This document shows positions 1 through 12,110 of a stretch of 64,000 bases of DNA, in pieces; within the stretch, counting starts at the first letter, position 1, and every line of letters begins with the position of its first letter. Under the pieces are notes generated by a model. The model was not told the origin of the DNA. It saw only the letters and a list, made by a program, of their open reading frames with translations, and ran no database searches. This stretch comes from Choristoneura fumiferana (taxonomy: Eukaryota > Arthropoda > Insecta > Lepidoptera > Tortricidae), in the NCBI RefSeq assembly GCF_025370935.1, contig NC_133472.1, forward strand, positions 22,606,122 to 22,670,121, written 5' to 3'. The position numbers and the translations under genes are program-made.

Positions 1-18
1 ATACAATACGTCTCACCT

Positions 19-154
19 GTTTCACCACTTATGGATAAATTTTATTTGACAGATAAATGCGATGCCGTCTCCGTCTATTCGCAGAAAAAAACAAACAGAC
101 GGCATCACAGATATCTGTCACATAAAATTAATCAATGAATGGGGAAAGTGAAAC
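19..154. repeat. Imperfect inverted repeat upstream of the hAT transposase
   Basis: The arms are 19-70 and 97-154 around a loop of about 26 nt. The inner 10 bp (GATGCCGTCT at 61-70, AGACGGCATC at 97-106) pair perfectly. The outer parts pair with mismatches and small indels: the TTTTATTTGACAGATA and TTTTATGTGACAGATA types, ending in GTTTCAC/GTGAAAC. It lies 115 bp before the transposase start. It could be a subterminal structure of the element or a small nested foldback. Confidence 0.7.
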
Positions 155-268
155 GGGGGTTAGTCACTAACCGTTAGTGTGGTCTAGTCTTTTATTTGTG
201 GTGTCATGGTTATTAACCTGGACGGAACGGTGTTTGTTGCATTGCATGTTTGCTTTTGTACACAGAAA

Positions 269-2388
269 ATGGACAAATTCTTATTTAAAACGAGGGACCT
301 TGAAGAAAAAGAAGATGACAAAGCTTCAACTTCTTCACAAAACAACGAAAAGGAATCATCAGAAAATTCTATAACTAACCCTTCTAGCAACGATGAACGT
401 GATAGGGCTGCGTCTAGTACTAGTAGCGCAGAACCATCTAAAACTAAAATATATACATTTAGCGACAAATGGTTAACCATAACGGAATTTAAACACTGGC
501 TCACAACCGACTACAAAAAGGGTATTGAGGTGGCCAAATGCAAATACTGCCAGGTGATTTTACATAATCACAAGCCTCACTTGTACAGGCATGCTGAGAC
601 TGAAAAACATAAAAACATCATGGCTGCTATTCGGCAGACAGTGCCTATTAGAGAAGCATTACAACTGTCTGAAGAAGATAGAATGGCGAAAAGGGCTGAA
701 ATAAAACTAGCGTCTGTTTTGGCAACAAACAACTTACCATTTCTATTATGTGACACGCTTGTCCCTCTCATAGCAAATATCTGTCCAGACTCAAAGATTG
801 CTCAAAAAATGACGATGGGTCGAACAAAGGCCACTGCAGCTGTTGTCCATCAAATTTTAGGATCCCATTTCATGCAAAATACAGCGGAATACCTAAAAGC
901 GCCCGGAAATTTCTTTTCTGTTGTAATGGATGAAACAACAGACCAAGGTTCTGTCAAGCAATGTGCCATAACGGCAATAATGAATTATATATGGATAATG
1001 AAGACATAATAAAAAGCGTTTTCTTAGACATGGTCGAGATGCCATCTGGAACAGCGGATGATCTATTTCGGGCGCTTTTAGACAATATAAAACAAAAGGA
1101 CATTCCTATTACAAATGTGGTTGGGTTTTCTGCAGATACGACAAATGTTATGGTAGGGCAGCATAACTCCGTTTTTTCAAAATTAAGAGAAGTTCTCCCT
1201 TACATTGTTTGCATCAAATGTAGCTGCCACATGATCCACCTAGCAGCTTCAAAAGCTTGTCTAAAATTGCCTAACTCAATTGAAGATTTATTGCGGAATA
1301 TAGGATCCGACTTTAGTCGGAGCTATTTGAGACAAAAAAAAATAGCGGAAATGCAAAGTTTTTTCAAAATCGAAATCCATAAAGTTTTATCACCCGCTAC
1401 GACAAGATGGTTGTCATTAAAAGCTTGTGTAGACAGGGTCCTGGAACAATACCCAGCTTTGGAGTCTTATTTCAGACTAGAATGCTTTGAAGACCCATCC
1501 AAAACTAACGACAGTATCTACGCATCATTGAAAAATAACTTTACTAAAGTTTATCTCGAGTTTATGTCATATGTTCTTGACCTATTGAACGATTATAATA
1601 TTATGTTTCAATCAGAGACTCCACTGTTACATAAACTAAAGCCAGAAACAGAGAAATTAATAAAAACTTTAGCTGCTAATTATATGGAACTCTCCCACGT
1701 TAAGGGAACCAATGCATTTAGAATCCAGTATAATAATCCTAGGCTCTACGTACCAATAAATAAAGTTAACATAGGAATATCAGCACAGGAAACAATAAAT
1801 GAGATGCAACGCCAACCAAATCCTCCCCCCCAATCAGACATAGACCGAGCGCGCCTTGACTGCATGCAGTTTTACATTGAAGCAATCAATCAAATAATAA
1901 CCAGGTTTGATTTCTCTGACAGTTCGTTGTTTGATATTCTACCTATTGTAGAGCCCGCCACAAGTACAAGCTTCAATTTCCCGGAATTGACACCAGCAAT
2001 CGACATATTTCCATTCTTAAAAGATGTATTAGACTACAAAACGTTAGTTAAAGAATGGTGGGAGTATTGCCTGATGGAGACCGATGCGCACCTCGGTAAG
2101 GATCTACCGGCAGAACAATACTGGAAAAAAGTTTTCCAAATAAAGGACATTACCGGGAATGTGAAATACCCCAACATCCGAAAATTTATTGGAATGCTGT
2201 TGGTATTACCATTTGCAAATGCTAGCGTGGAAAGAGTTTTCAGTAAACTGAAAAGGATCAAGACCGAAAGCAGAACCCGCCTCAACACTAATACCTTAGT
2301 ATCCCTGATGGCAACGAGTTCAGGAATTAAAGATGTTATTAAGTTTGAGCCGACCAAGGACATGCTAGAAAAGAAATTAAAATACTGA
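269..2388 (+). pseudogene. hAT transposase with BED-type zinc finger, one frameshift
   Basis: Transposase of the hAT superfamily, which cuts and pastes its own element in the nucleus. The start at 269 is the ATG that opens the acidic, Ser-rich N-terminus; an upstream in-frame ATG at 206 is less likely. Residues about 90-120 hold a BED-like finger (CKYC then H-x5-H). The core shows the first catalytic Asp in VVMDETTD, the second in GFSADTTNVMVG, then CHMIHLA and TTRWLSL, and the C-terminal NASVERVFSKLK block with the catalytic Glu and the dimerisation region. The reading frame changes once near 970-990 (net -1), splitting it into 269-1009 and about 985-2388. Apart from this break the protein, about 700 residues, is near full length for the family. 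Whether the frameshift is real or a base-call error cannot be told here. Confidence 0.85.
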
Positions 2389-3015
2389 AAAATTAAAAAA
2401 TATATATTTTTTACATTAAATATATTTCATAAATTAAACCACATAACCCTCCAAAGCAACTAGGTATACAAAAATAAAAAATGTTATCAAATCAGTTACC
2501 TACCTACAAACCTACAATTTACCAGCTGGAGTTGGAGTATCATCATTCATCAACCACTTTAAACGCTTTCAAAAGCATGATAAATTCTGCCTTTCTTGTT
2601 ATTCTTCAACAAATATTAAATAAACACGCTGCTTACTCAGGTACGTCGGTTATGAAGAACATAAATTGTGATTGAGTGCTCGCTACGTAAAATCTAGATA
2701 ATGATATGTTGTGTGTGATTATCTTCCTATTGCCTTTTTTGTCTGTGTGTTCCGCTGTTCGCCAAGTCGCCGCTCGCAAAGTCATATAATTAATATGATG
2801 AATACTTACGTGGCGGTCACTCGCTCTTCAATCTGCATGGAAATATAAATAATCAAAACCGTTTTTTTTTTAATTTGTGTGCTTTAAAAATATATCTGTG
2901 TTCATGCCCTTTCAGGTATTTTTTTTTCATTCAACCATTTAAAAAAAACATTATTTCTCCAGCCGTCCTTTTTGTCCAAAAATCGTCCCATTTCAGATAG
3001 CGAATCGTCCGAAAC
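2389..3015. other. hAT 3' untranslated region, no gene
   Basis: AT-rich sequence between the transposase stop and the probable right terminus. A short open frame at 2481-2675 has no recognisable motif and I treat it as chance. Confidence 0.5.
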
Positions 3016-3039
3016 TCGATGCAGGTACTGGTAACACTG
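3016..3039. repeat. Probable right terminal inverted repeat of the hAT element
   Basis: Read on the minus strand it begins CAGTGTTACCAGTACCTGCA, a hAT-like terminus. Only one end is visible, so this is an inference from sequence resemblance. Confidence 0.5.
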
Positions 3040-3200
3040 CCCATTATACTAATAATTTGGTAAAGATCACAGGAGTCCGTTGAATGCAAGCGGTACAGGT
3101 CAGTTCATGTGGTGTTCTTTGGAGAATGCCCAGGATTGGACTCTTTCAGCTGATCGACCAAGAAATTCCTTTAAGTACCTAACTTTCCTTTCTTTTCTTT

Positions 3201-3530
3201 GAGCTAGCAACGTTGCATTTTTGTTAGTTTTACTCGATTATTCCATAAAAAAATATTGAAAATTAAAAATGTGGTCTGATAGAACTGTTCAAAATATATG
3301 TTAATGTGTTTACTGCAATAATTATTCGGGATAGACTTTTATTTTCTTGAAAAACCGTTAATAAACATTTGTTCGTTTTTAAAGAATAAAAAAGTCTATC
3401 ACGAATAATTATTGGAGTAGACACATTAAATTCTATATCAGAAGAGTTCTATGAGACCACATTTCTAATTTTCATAATTTTTTTATGGAATAATCGAGAA
3501 AAACTATCAAAAATGCAATATTGCCAGCTC
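3201..3530. repeat. Long foldback (hairpin) element, about 330 bp
   Basis: The two halves are imperfect reverse complements along almost their whole length. GAGCTAGCAA... at 3201 pairs with ...TTGCCAGCTC ending at 3530, CTCGATTATTCCAT pairs with ATGGAATAATCGAG, and GGGATAGACTTTT pairs with AAAAAGTCTATCACG near the centre. The loop is about 20 nt around 3356-3375. It has no coding capacity. It is a foldback or MITE-like element of unknown family. Confidence 0.85.
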
Positions 3531-5029
3531 AGCAGGTATAAATGCTCTTAAGGTTATAAGAACTTATGTACGAGTATGTTATCTGTATAGGTTAAAACAT
3601 CAAAAGACATTTTCACTTGCATTCAATGTATCTAAATCTGCCTCAAGTACCATTTTTTTCTGATCACACATAAAAAACAATACCACGAAACAACCGGTTC
3701 AGCATACCGCTGACGTGTCATGTTTTCATTAAACAAAAGAGATAGTAATATGAAACAATTTTTGAATTTTTCCAGCGTAAGTATAATGCTCTAATTTACA
3801 TTGAATTTCCGACATAACCATGCATTTTAATTAACAGTCAGGCTTAATTAAACCTCGCATGCCGTTTAATTACAAACGCTTGTTGTTGAAGTCAACGCGA
3901 TGGCGCTAAATTTAAAAAGTTGATTTATGTACGAACTTTTGCAAAAAAAACGATTTCCAGTTAAAGCACAAACAAAATAATAATAACCGTAACTAGGTAC
4001 ATAAATATGTTTCTTTTGTTCTTTGTTTACTATGGTTTATTGTGTTGTAATTTTAGTCTCTCTATCAACTTCAACTTGAAAATATTTTTTGTACAATAGA
4101 GCGATCAGCTGTTTGCTGCCTAACGTCCCTTCGTTATAAGGCTTGTTGAAGAAAAAAAGTAGCCATATAGATAAATGTAAATTAATCGTGTATATCTTAC
4201 AGTAATTAAAATAAAGAAAGACAATTCTGTATATAGGTATGAATTTTTATGGAATACCTAAGAGTAGGCGAATTGCTTGACTGTTCCCGTTGATTGTACC
4301 GGTAGTGAAAAAACTCGAACTTTTAGGCCCACACGAGCAAATGGCTTGCCATTACAAGACCTTTTGGGTGAATTTTTCGAAAGCCACGCAATTATGATGT
4401 TCTGGAACATCCTGGCCTGCCGCACGCGTATAAAACTGCGGCCCCGGTAACATTCACATGTCTTTTTTAATGTAAGTTTCATTATCCATTAAAATGCATG
4501 TGTCTCTATTTTCAATTAAATTTAGTTTTTAGCCCGAGATTTTGCTTTTTTAACCTGGACAGGTGCTCCTTTCAGAGATTTTCTGTGTGTTTCTGTCTTT
4601 CAGGGATTTTTTGTGTCTGTAAATTATTTCTCTTTTTGGCGTTATTACGTTCCCGACGGAAGTTTTTAACTTTTTAGCTACATATCGAGTACTTACACGC
4701 CGACGGATTTTGATGAAAAGATGCAACTATTGCCGCGTCCAATTTCGATTTAACTCCGCCTTTTTTGCCACCTCTTCCTGCATCTCTCTTCCATTTAGTG
4801 TATTAAACTCTTCAAACTTTTTAATAGCGCGCTTTCTTTTGATATTTTATCTTTTTGCGAGTTGTCGCGTGGAAATTTCCTTTTCTGTACAATAGGACAC
4901 CATAATTAATTTACAAGTATTCTTTTATTCTCGTCATGTTGATTTTGTCAATTTATTGAATTTTATTTAAATTCTTCTTACAATAGACAATATCTTTGTT
5001 GAAATGTCATAGTTTAAGGTATGCATAAT
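3531..5029. other. Unique AT-rich sequence, no gene recognised
   Basis: No homologous protein, RNA gene or clear repeat seen. The minus-strand open frame at 4258-4482 (74 codons, less AT-rich than its surroundings) has no known motif; it could be chance or a decayed repeat. Confidence 0.5.
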
Positions 5030-5121
5030 TAACTTTGGCTAATTTTGCGGGAAATCAGCATAGTCCCCGCGGGATAGTGATAAACGAATTCTTCGCAGAT
5101 GAATTCGCGGGCAACAGCTAG
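5030..5121 (+). mobile_element. Decayed Helitron-like 3' end
   Basis: The stretch ends GAATTCGCGGGCAACAGCTAG with CTAG at 5118-5121, preceded by a CCGCGGGATAGTGATAAA segment. This matches the 3' signature of the better-preserved repeats at 30.2 and 61.5 kb (GCGGGCAAAAGCTAG). The 5' part is not recognisable. Confidence 0.5.
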
Positions 5122-7166
5122 GTAGTGCATAATTATTTTTTGAATTTTTAGTTCGGTGTTTTTTTTTCGGCGTTTTTTTATTTTTGCTGGCTTATTTTTA
5201 TCAAGCATAGCTAGGTGTTTCGATCAGTATGCAAGATGGTAGGTATTATTATGCACTTTGTTGCTTATTCGGTTAATTATTTTACTAACGCAAATTAATA
5301 GCCGGAACGTTGTTTCACAAAAAGTTTTTTAATTCTGATTGAACAACAACCTTTTGTCACGCCTAAGTTAGCTAATTAAGTATAATTAAACTAGTATACC
5401 GTAAAATCATTTTATTGATAATGTCGTAGATTTACTTAATGATCCTTGTTTTTTTTATGGCGAAAGTCTGACGACATTATTGGGCGTCGGCGAACAGTAA
5501 GTACTACCTAATACGAAATAGACAAAAGCCAATTTTCAATACATCTGACAACTATAACGCTCAATTTTACTGAAAAAGTTATTTTTGCAATTTTTAATTG
5601 CCGCTTTTGAGAAATAAATAAAAACAACATGGACGATCCTCCGAAATCTTCTTATGATATTATTCCTACGCTTCGTTACGTGCCAGCAGCTTGCTGACAG
5701 AGTGAAGACTAATTTAGAAAGACATAGAAAAATAAAGTCCCAAGCAGATTTGTGTGCCCTTTTTTTCCACTTTAGAAAAACTGAAATATACACCGGGGAA
5801 CGAAGTGTCTTGAAAGTTTGAAGATTGATATCAAATTAGGTGGTTAAATTCTTCTTTAAGGGCTAATAAATTGTATAAATTTTTTGACAATTTACTTCTT
5901 CGGAGAATGTTTGTCCCTTTTTCCATTAAACGTAAGGGAATACCTTAAGAATATTATATTTCTATTCTTAGTAACAGTACGATATTGTTTAGTTTTTTGA
6001 TTGCACGGTGTAAGTACGGTTGATATTCTAAAAAGTGGATTTTAAACGTTGTAATTTTGATGTTATTTTATTTTTATACACTCATATTTAATGAACACTA
6101 CGAGTATATTATTATAATGGACAGTATGATCCCCGAGTCTTTTCAAAGATTTCGGTAATGGAACATCTGTGTTAAAATTCGTGGACCTTTTGGTCGTTTT
6201 TTACATACCTTCTTGCTCGACCCGCTTCAATACTGTCAACCGCAAGGTTTGGGAAAAAACAAGGTTTCCAAGACTTGTAGAGTCATATTACACCGAGGTA
6301 TTTTATGATTACGATAAAGTGATTTATGCACAAATCCTTACACAGCATTTTATTTCGTTGTGTTATCGGGACAATACCACGTGTTTTTTTATAGTTTTAG
6401 GTTTAGTGTGTCACGGGGTGGTGTCAGGGGAAGTTGTTCGGGTGAAGAAGAAGGCAGGAATAGGGCAGACAGTAATATTTATTTAAGATAATAATAAAAG
6501 GGCACCTGCGGACAAACAGACGCGGTCTTAAGTATCTAAAAGGTATGCTTTGACACTGTATCAACAATTATAAAAATGCACAGTTAATCAACTTACGTTT
6601 CCGTGCCCAGTTCTTTATTTATATAATTCAATGGCACTGAAGTCCAGCAGTATTACGATCTAATGATCTTATTTAACTTCACAAATGCACAGTACAATTA
6701 TAAAAACTTCCTTCGTATAGGAGTAGTAAATTATGAGCTTGTTATGGAGTTTTAAGAGATTTATAGGATCTAGGATAAAAGAAAGGTAAGTGTTCAGCTC
6801 GGAGGCTCTGAATAGAATGGCTACTTGCCGTAAATTGAACAGGTGTGGAATTAGAAAAGGAAATTTGAATTTAAATGTTATTTTTTTGAATATGTGCTAA
6901 ACCAGACAGTACAAAGAGTTAGGAAGAAACTAGCTGTATGACACCTCGTTACAAGTGTAAGTTAAGCCGTACACCATTATTTACCGTAGTATCTTTAAAT
7001 TTATTATTATTTTTCTGGTGTTTGTGGGAGTACTGCTTCAGTAAGTGCATTTTTAATTTTTAGTGTAAGTTAAAAGCAATTGAAACATATTAATAATATG
7101 AAATAACAGTGGTCGCACATTTTTTTCACATTACGTTTTATTTAATAAAAACTTTCGTATATGATA
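5122..7166. other. Unique AT-rich sequence, no gene recognised
   Basis: No recognised repeat or gene. The open frame at 6169-6486 (105 codons, plus strand) has no ATG at its 5' limit and no known motif. A coding exon cannot be excluded but nothing supports one. Confidence 0.45.
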
Positions 7167-7376
7167 CTAGCGGATGCCAGCGACTCCGTCCGCGTAGAAG
7201 TATGAAAAATAGTTAACAATTCTCAGACCTACCGAATATACAAAAAAAAAAACATAAAAATCTGTCAAACCGTTTCGAATGATTTTTGACCCGAGAATTT
7301 TATATTTTAGAAGAAAGAAGATAAAATCTATAATAACAATTTCAGTATATATATATATATATATAGATATAATCAT
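7167..7376 (-). mobile_element. Helitron-like non-autonomous repeat, minus strand
   Basis: Read on the minus strand it ends GGAGTCGCTGGCATCCGCTAG (CTAG at 7167-7170). It contains the segment GGTAGGTCTGAGAATTG that also occurs in the repeat at 61543-61703, so the two are the same family. It contains a TA dinucleotide run. Confidence 0.6.
7346..7365. repeat. (TA)10 microsatellite
   Basis: Twenty bases of perfect TA dinucleotide inside the minus-strand Helitron-like repeat. Confidence 0.95.
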
Positions 7377-9828
7377 TCACGATGACGCGTGCCGTGGTTC
7401 TTATTACAATGTATTTAATGTCTAATTTTGACAAAATCACGTGTCTTCGTGGATGGCACAAGGTATAGCCTCTTAAATAAACAATACAATCTCATTTTCG
7501 ACGCTCGTTAATGACTTGAATTTCTATTTTATCCCGTTGTGATCAAGATGATTTCCTGTTTTATTAGGAAAGCCAAATTGAAAAAGCTGAGCGCCGGTTG
7601 GAAATTCCTATCTACTTGCATGAGCTTAAGTGATGTTCTCTCATCATTATTTTATCCTTATCTAAAAATTATATAGCTTTCATGGCACTTCCAACATACT
7701 CTTCTTTATTCGTGTCTAATGAGAAAAAATTATGTTGGATAAAATCGAAAAGAATTTATACTTCGGTTTTGATGAAAAATATTTTAACATTTTGATCGGA
7801 AACGTTCTTTACAGTGCAGACTGACTGTTCACTTGACGCTATCGCAAAAGGCCTCCTAATGCGGAAGTCAAACTATTATTTTGATAAACGATGAGCCTAA
7901 GTTTCATTTTTCGGTCACTGAATACACAAGTAACTCTTGAATTCTTGATAACACAGGCCGAATTATTAAGATTAGTGCATCGTTATTGTTATTGTTTTAG
8001 GCCGTCTTGCAGGAAAAAATAAATCTAGATTTAGTAGGTAATCCGGCTTAAGCTTGACAGTTCCATACAATTTGACAGTACTAAACTGAGCTTAACGCTA
8101 ACTCGAGATTTATGTGTTTACTGCAAGTAGGCCTTAAATGAACAATTTCATGAAAATTCTTAAGCTATCGAAATTGGTTTTGTTTTATGTATGTAATACT
8201 CGTATGCTCGTAACTAGCAACTACTCGGCTTTGTTCGGATGTACAATTTTCCCTACCTGTATCATATGAAAAATATTTAATGATAATTACCTATTTCTTT
8301 TGATGTTTTTTTTAATTGTAAGTACAGGTACCTACATACAATTAAATAAAACATCAAAAGATATGATGCACTTATATACATTCGGCATTTTATTTGTATA
8401 CTGGGTATAGTATATATTTTTTATAATTATATTATTTCTAAGTGGTCCTTATGTTTTCATCGTAACTGCATTAAATAAATCAATTAATGAATTTTAAATG
8501 TATTATGCTTAATATGTACATTGTTGATATCTTTTTTTAAGTTGCGGTATTGACCTATCTAGCCTACTGTCGAAAATTAATACAGTCATGTTCAATTTGT
8601 CAAATATATATATAGTGTAAGTAAATAAAAGAACCGTTGAGACTTTGAGGTAAATAAATAAGTTAACTCGTTTGAGCCCATCCCTATTACATACGAAACT
8701 CAAGATAATCCTTCGACTGTAGGGATCCCATTACAGCCGCCTTTGAGGAAGTTACTTCTTACATTTCATAATCTTTATCACATTTGAGTAGTAAGCTTAG
8801 GATGTAATAATAAACCACTGGTGGAGGTATGTGATTATGATTCAAGTAGGTAGGTTTAGCGGGAAAAGAATCGTCGTTATGTTTTATTGCAAGAAATAGG
8901 ATTTTGTTGGATAGAATGTTAATGTCATATAAAATAAATACTTCTTAAAAATTTTACGAACGTGTCGAACGTACAATGTTTGATTGATGTTCTGTTAATT
9001 TTGTGTTAAAATATTACCTATTATTTTCAATTTATTCTCATGTCTCCAGACGAATTTTTCATTCAACATCCTTGTAAAAAAAGTCCAAGTCTCTAGCGAG
9101 CTCTCGTCCGCGGTTTCAATTATGGTCACGCGTAAATATTATGCAAAAGTTGCGTTATTATGGAGGTAACCATTGATTTTGTTTTAACAGGATTATTCTC
9201 AACGATTCTAAATGAAATGAAGATAGAATTTGAATGCACAGTGTAGAATTATTAAACATTACCCTTCACTGTTTAGTAAAAATACTGAAACGTCAAACGT
9301 TTAACGTGTTAATATACATAATAGTTAGTACTTCCTACCTGTTGGATAACTTTCCAGTGTTATTGAAATTAAAATTGCAAATTGCTCTGGCAGCGCTATA
9401 AAATATTAAAATATTGTTCATGATAATTTGAGCTAAAACAAAAAAAATCATAAAGCACAGTTTCATACTCCAGAACGGAGACTTTCTCGGTGTCTTCAAA
9501 ATTGTGGGCGTTTTAGTTATTATGAACTTTGTTCTGCTGAGTGTCTCTTGACGCGGTGGCGGCACATGTAAATGAGTTGAATACAAAAATATTAACCCTC
9601 GGGGAGGAAAGAGGTTACAAAGAGGTTTGTGGTCAAAGTTGTAACGCTGCACAATACGACGGTGTTGTCATGTTCATAAATATTTAATGCAAATCTACCT
9701 GTGCTTTGGACTTAGAAATAAACATGTATATCTGTCTGTTATACTTAATGTTGATTTGGACATTGCGTTCCGCATTCAATGTTCTCTTAACATATCTCTC
9801 GCGTTTATTGAATGATTTCTTACTTAAA
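7377..9828. other. AT-rich sequence with one small palindrome, no gene
   Basis: No gene recognised. A short inverted repeat lies at 8297-8360: CTTTTGATGTTTT on the left pairs with AAAACATCAAAAG on the right, and AATTGTA with TACAATT, around a centre containing AGGTACCT. Short open frames here show no motif. Confidence 0.5.
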
Positions 9829-9992
9829 GGTTTATTACATTTGACTAAATTTAGAATCCTAATTTAGGAAAGTGTAATCGCGTTTAATCAAGTAAGGATC
9901 CTAAAAAGTACTTGACTAAACCTGATTACACTTTCCTAAATTAGGATTCTTAATCATTTAGGATTCTAAATTTAATCAAGTATAATAAGCCC
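9829..9992. repeat. Inverted-repeat element (MITE-like) with an internal duplication in one arm
   Basis: The left arm 9829-9894 and right arm 9909-9992 are reverse complements: GGTTTATTACATTTGACT... against ...AATCAAGTATAATAAGCC. The right arm carries about 17 extra bases because TTAGGATTCT is present twice (about 9941 and 9959). The loop is about 14 nt and centred on GGATCC. Confidence 0.8.
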
Positions 9993-10835
9993 TTTGGTTA
10001 ATAATCGGGGAGAAAAATAAGGTGGAAGATTTTAATCTTTTAGGTGCGACACGCTTTTGCCGATTTGGCTATAGGTGTTGTGAATCCTATCTATTATAAG
10101 TATTACATAATAGCATTTTACTTCACGCGATGGTATTTAATTGGTGACAAAATAGTACAGAACCCTAAATAAATAACGAGGCCCGATTTTCATCGACGTC
10201 TTCATCTCACATATTTTAGAATTTGTTGTTGGACAAAACACAACAAAAAAAATGGCCAAATTAACTCAATGTGCGGAAATGTGTGATATTTTATTATATA
10301 TTTATACTTGTATTGGCCTGCGCATAGTGAAGCCTGATTCAACAAATTAACTCAACTAGAATGAAATTAAATGTGGTGAAAGTAAACAAATTTTAGCTTA
10401 TTTTAACTCCGACATCTCAGCCCAAAACACACAAACCCTACTCCACACCACATACCTGCCAACGGTTATGAATTCCACATCCCATTTTGTACACTTTATT
10501 AATTTCTATTAAAAGTTTTGGTGGTTGTAGCGACGCATCTGGACGAGTGAAGTTTAACATTATTTAAAAGTTGTAAAGCCGACCCAACCCGCTTACGGAT
10601 TTACGCTCCTGGAGTAAGGCTGGAAACTTAGTATTAAAATGTTTCAGAAAGCTTTTATTTATATGCGTGGTTCGTACTTAACTGAGTTTTGAGTTTTTTA
10701 ATTATACACATATATACAGAAAAAAAAACACATTTAATCATAGAAACCTTATTTTTAAGGTACCTAAATGATTATTGCAACATGAAAATAGTTTAATAGA
10801 CTGCGCCACTCAAAGTGTACTCCTTCTCGTGTATC
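9993..10835. other. Sequence without recognised gene
   Basis: AT-rich, with no motif or repeat I recognise. Confidence 0.45.
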
Positions 10836-11238
10836 AAGCGCGGGCAGTCAATCCTGCAATAATGCGTAGCTGTATGGGGTAGCGCCTGCAAAACTTTCAA
10901 ACTGCTTGTCAAACGAGCGCAAAGGACCCCGTCGATTCCCTACAGACGTGTTATACTGGCAAACCAAGGTATTGAGAGTGCGGCAACTTTTCATTATTAA
11001 AGCAGTCTCTCGCACTCACAGCGTGATTCTCAATTCTTCATTGCATGGAGTAATGATGAGCAAACATACCTATAAAGCACCTCTACCCCTTCTTAGATCT
11101 GCTATGGCTAGAAGTCTCCAGCCTACTCACACCCTTACACTTACAACAGAGTGTGTAAACAGTGTTATATTAAGTGTTTTTCATTGTCTAAAGCGAAAAA
11201 TGTTGTACCATCAGCCGAATAAGTGGTCTATAAATTTT
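10836..11238 (+). pseudogene. Relic of non-LTR retrotransposon reverse transcriptase, C-terminal end
   Basis: Translation gives QSILQ, stop, CVAVWGSACKTF, then after a frameshift RRFPTDVLYWQTKVLRVRQL. These resemble the region after the catalytic palm of LINE reverse transcriptases, the 'VWG-A...' and 'RFPT--L---T-VL-VRQLF' blocks of jockey/CR1-like elements. The downstream open frame (to 11238) fits the variable tail. There is at least one stop and one frameshift and no N-terminal RT motifs, so this is a 5'-truncated dead copy. It was copied into DNA by target-primed reverse transcription, which explains the lost 5' end. The clade is uncertain. Confidence 0.65.
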
Positions 11239-11241
11239 TAA

Positions 11242-11530
11242 ACAAGTTCCTGTCAAATGAATATGTCGCTAAAGTCGAACTTTCAAGTTGACAGACACGT
11301 CTATTATTGTTTTATGAAATGCAAACGATTATATTCACACTTTTGGGTGGTAGACCCCATAAATATTTTGCTGATAGTACAAATATGGCTTTTAACCCTG
11401 TCATAATTATGGAGAAACGGAAAATTTGGTTTCACGCACACCTAGTTTGGTGTCTGATCGATAATTATGTTCTGTATTGTATCAAATAATGTTCCTGTTA
11501 ATAAAAAATATTTGTATTTTTTTGTATTTA
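11242..11530. other. Unassigned sequence, possible 3' UTR of the LINE relic
   Basis: No coding signal. An open frame at 11307-11489 is unsupported. Confidence 0.35.
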
Positions 11531-12110
11531 TCCTACTAATACTATGTGAAACTTTGTGAGTGAGTGAGCATGTTTCTTACTTCTTTACGCTGAAACGGCT
11601 GGACGGATTTGGATGAAATTTGGCAAAAAGTTAGTTTATAATCTGAATTAAAACATAGGATACTTTTTATTCAGATATTCTCACGGGATAGGGATAAAAT
11701 CTTTAAATAACAACCGCTGGGCTTAGGGTCATGAAATTTTGTATGTAGGTAGTAGCTGGACGTCGGGAATAACACATAGGCTACTTTTTATCCCGAGGTT
11801 CACACGGAATTGGGATAAAATCTCTTACTAATAACCGCTGGACTTGGAGTCATGAAATTTAGTAAGTGGATAGCTGGACATCTGAAATAAAACATAGCCT
11901 ACTTTTTATTCCGATATTCCCACGGGATAGGGATAAATACTTAAAATTATTTCAACCGCTGGGTTTCGAGTCATGAAAATTTGTACAGTTTTTCTTTAAC
12001 ACAACCTTAATGAAGACACGATATACATTTTCGGATTTCCCAGGGGAATTTTGTAAAAATCCGGAATTTCAAATGTAACTACCACATCGAATAGTGTCTT
12101 TCAATTCTTT
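11531..12110 (+). mobile_element. Helitron-like repeat with internal tandem units, 3'-truncated
   Basis: It starts TCCTACTAATACTATG (TC terminus at 11531) and continues with the head GCTGAAACGGCTGGACGGATT. It then holds about three degenerate copies of a unit of roughly 110-120 bp containing TACTTTTTAT(C/T)C, CACGGGATAGGGATAAA and AACCGCTGGGCTT. The same unit is found in the complete copy at 20646-21686. No CTAG terminus is found, so the 3' end is lost or decayed. Confidence 0.65.

Larger units (their letters stand above)
1..3039 (+). mobile_element. hAT-superfamily DNA transposon, left end outside or unresolved
   Basis: The interval holds a hAT transposase and, about 650 bp after its stop, a sequence at 3016-3039 (TCGATGCAGGTACTGGTAACACTG) whose reverse complement begins CAGTGTTACCAG. 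This resembles hAT terminal inverted repeats, which often begin CAG or CAGTG. I could not find the matching left terminus between position 1 and the gene, so the left end probably lies before the window. An 8-bp target duplication therefore cannot be checked. The right boundary is an inference from the terminus-like sequence alone. Confidence 0.55.

Noticed and set aside
4258..4482. Possible exon on the minus strand (74 codons)
   Set aside because: Less AT-rich than neighbours but no known domain and no clear splice context.
6169..6486. Possible coding gene of 105 codons
   Set aside because: No ATG at the frame start, no motif, AT-rich codons; expected by chance in this much sequence.
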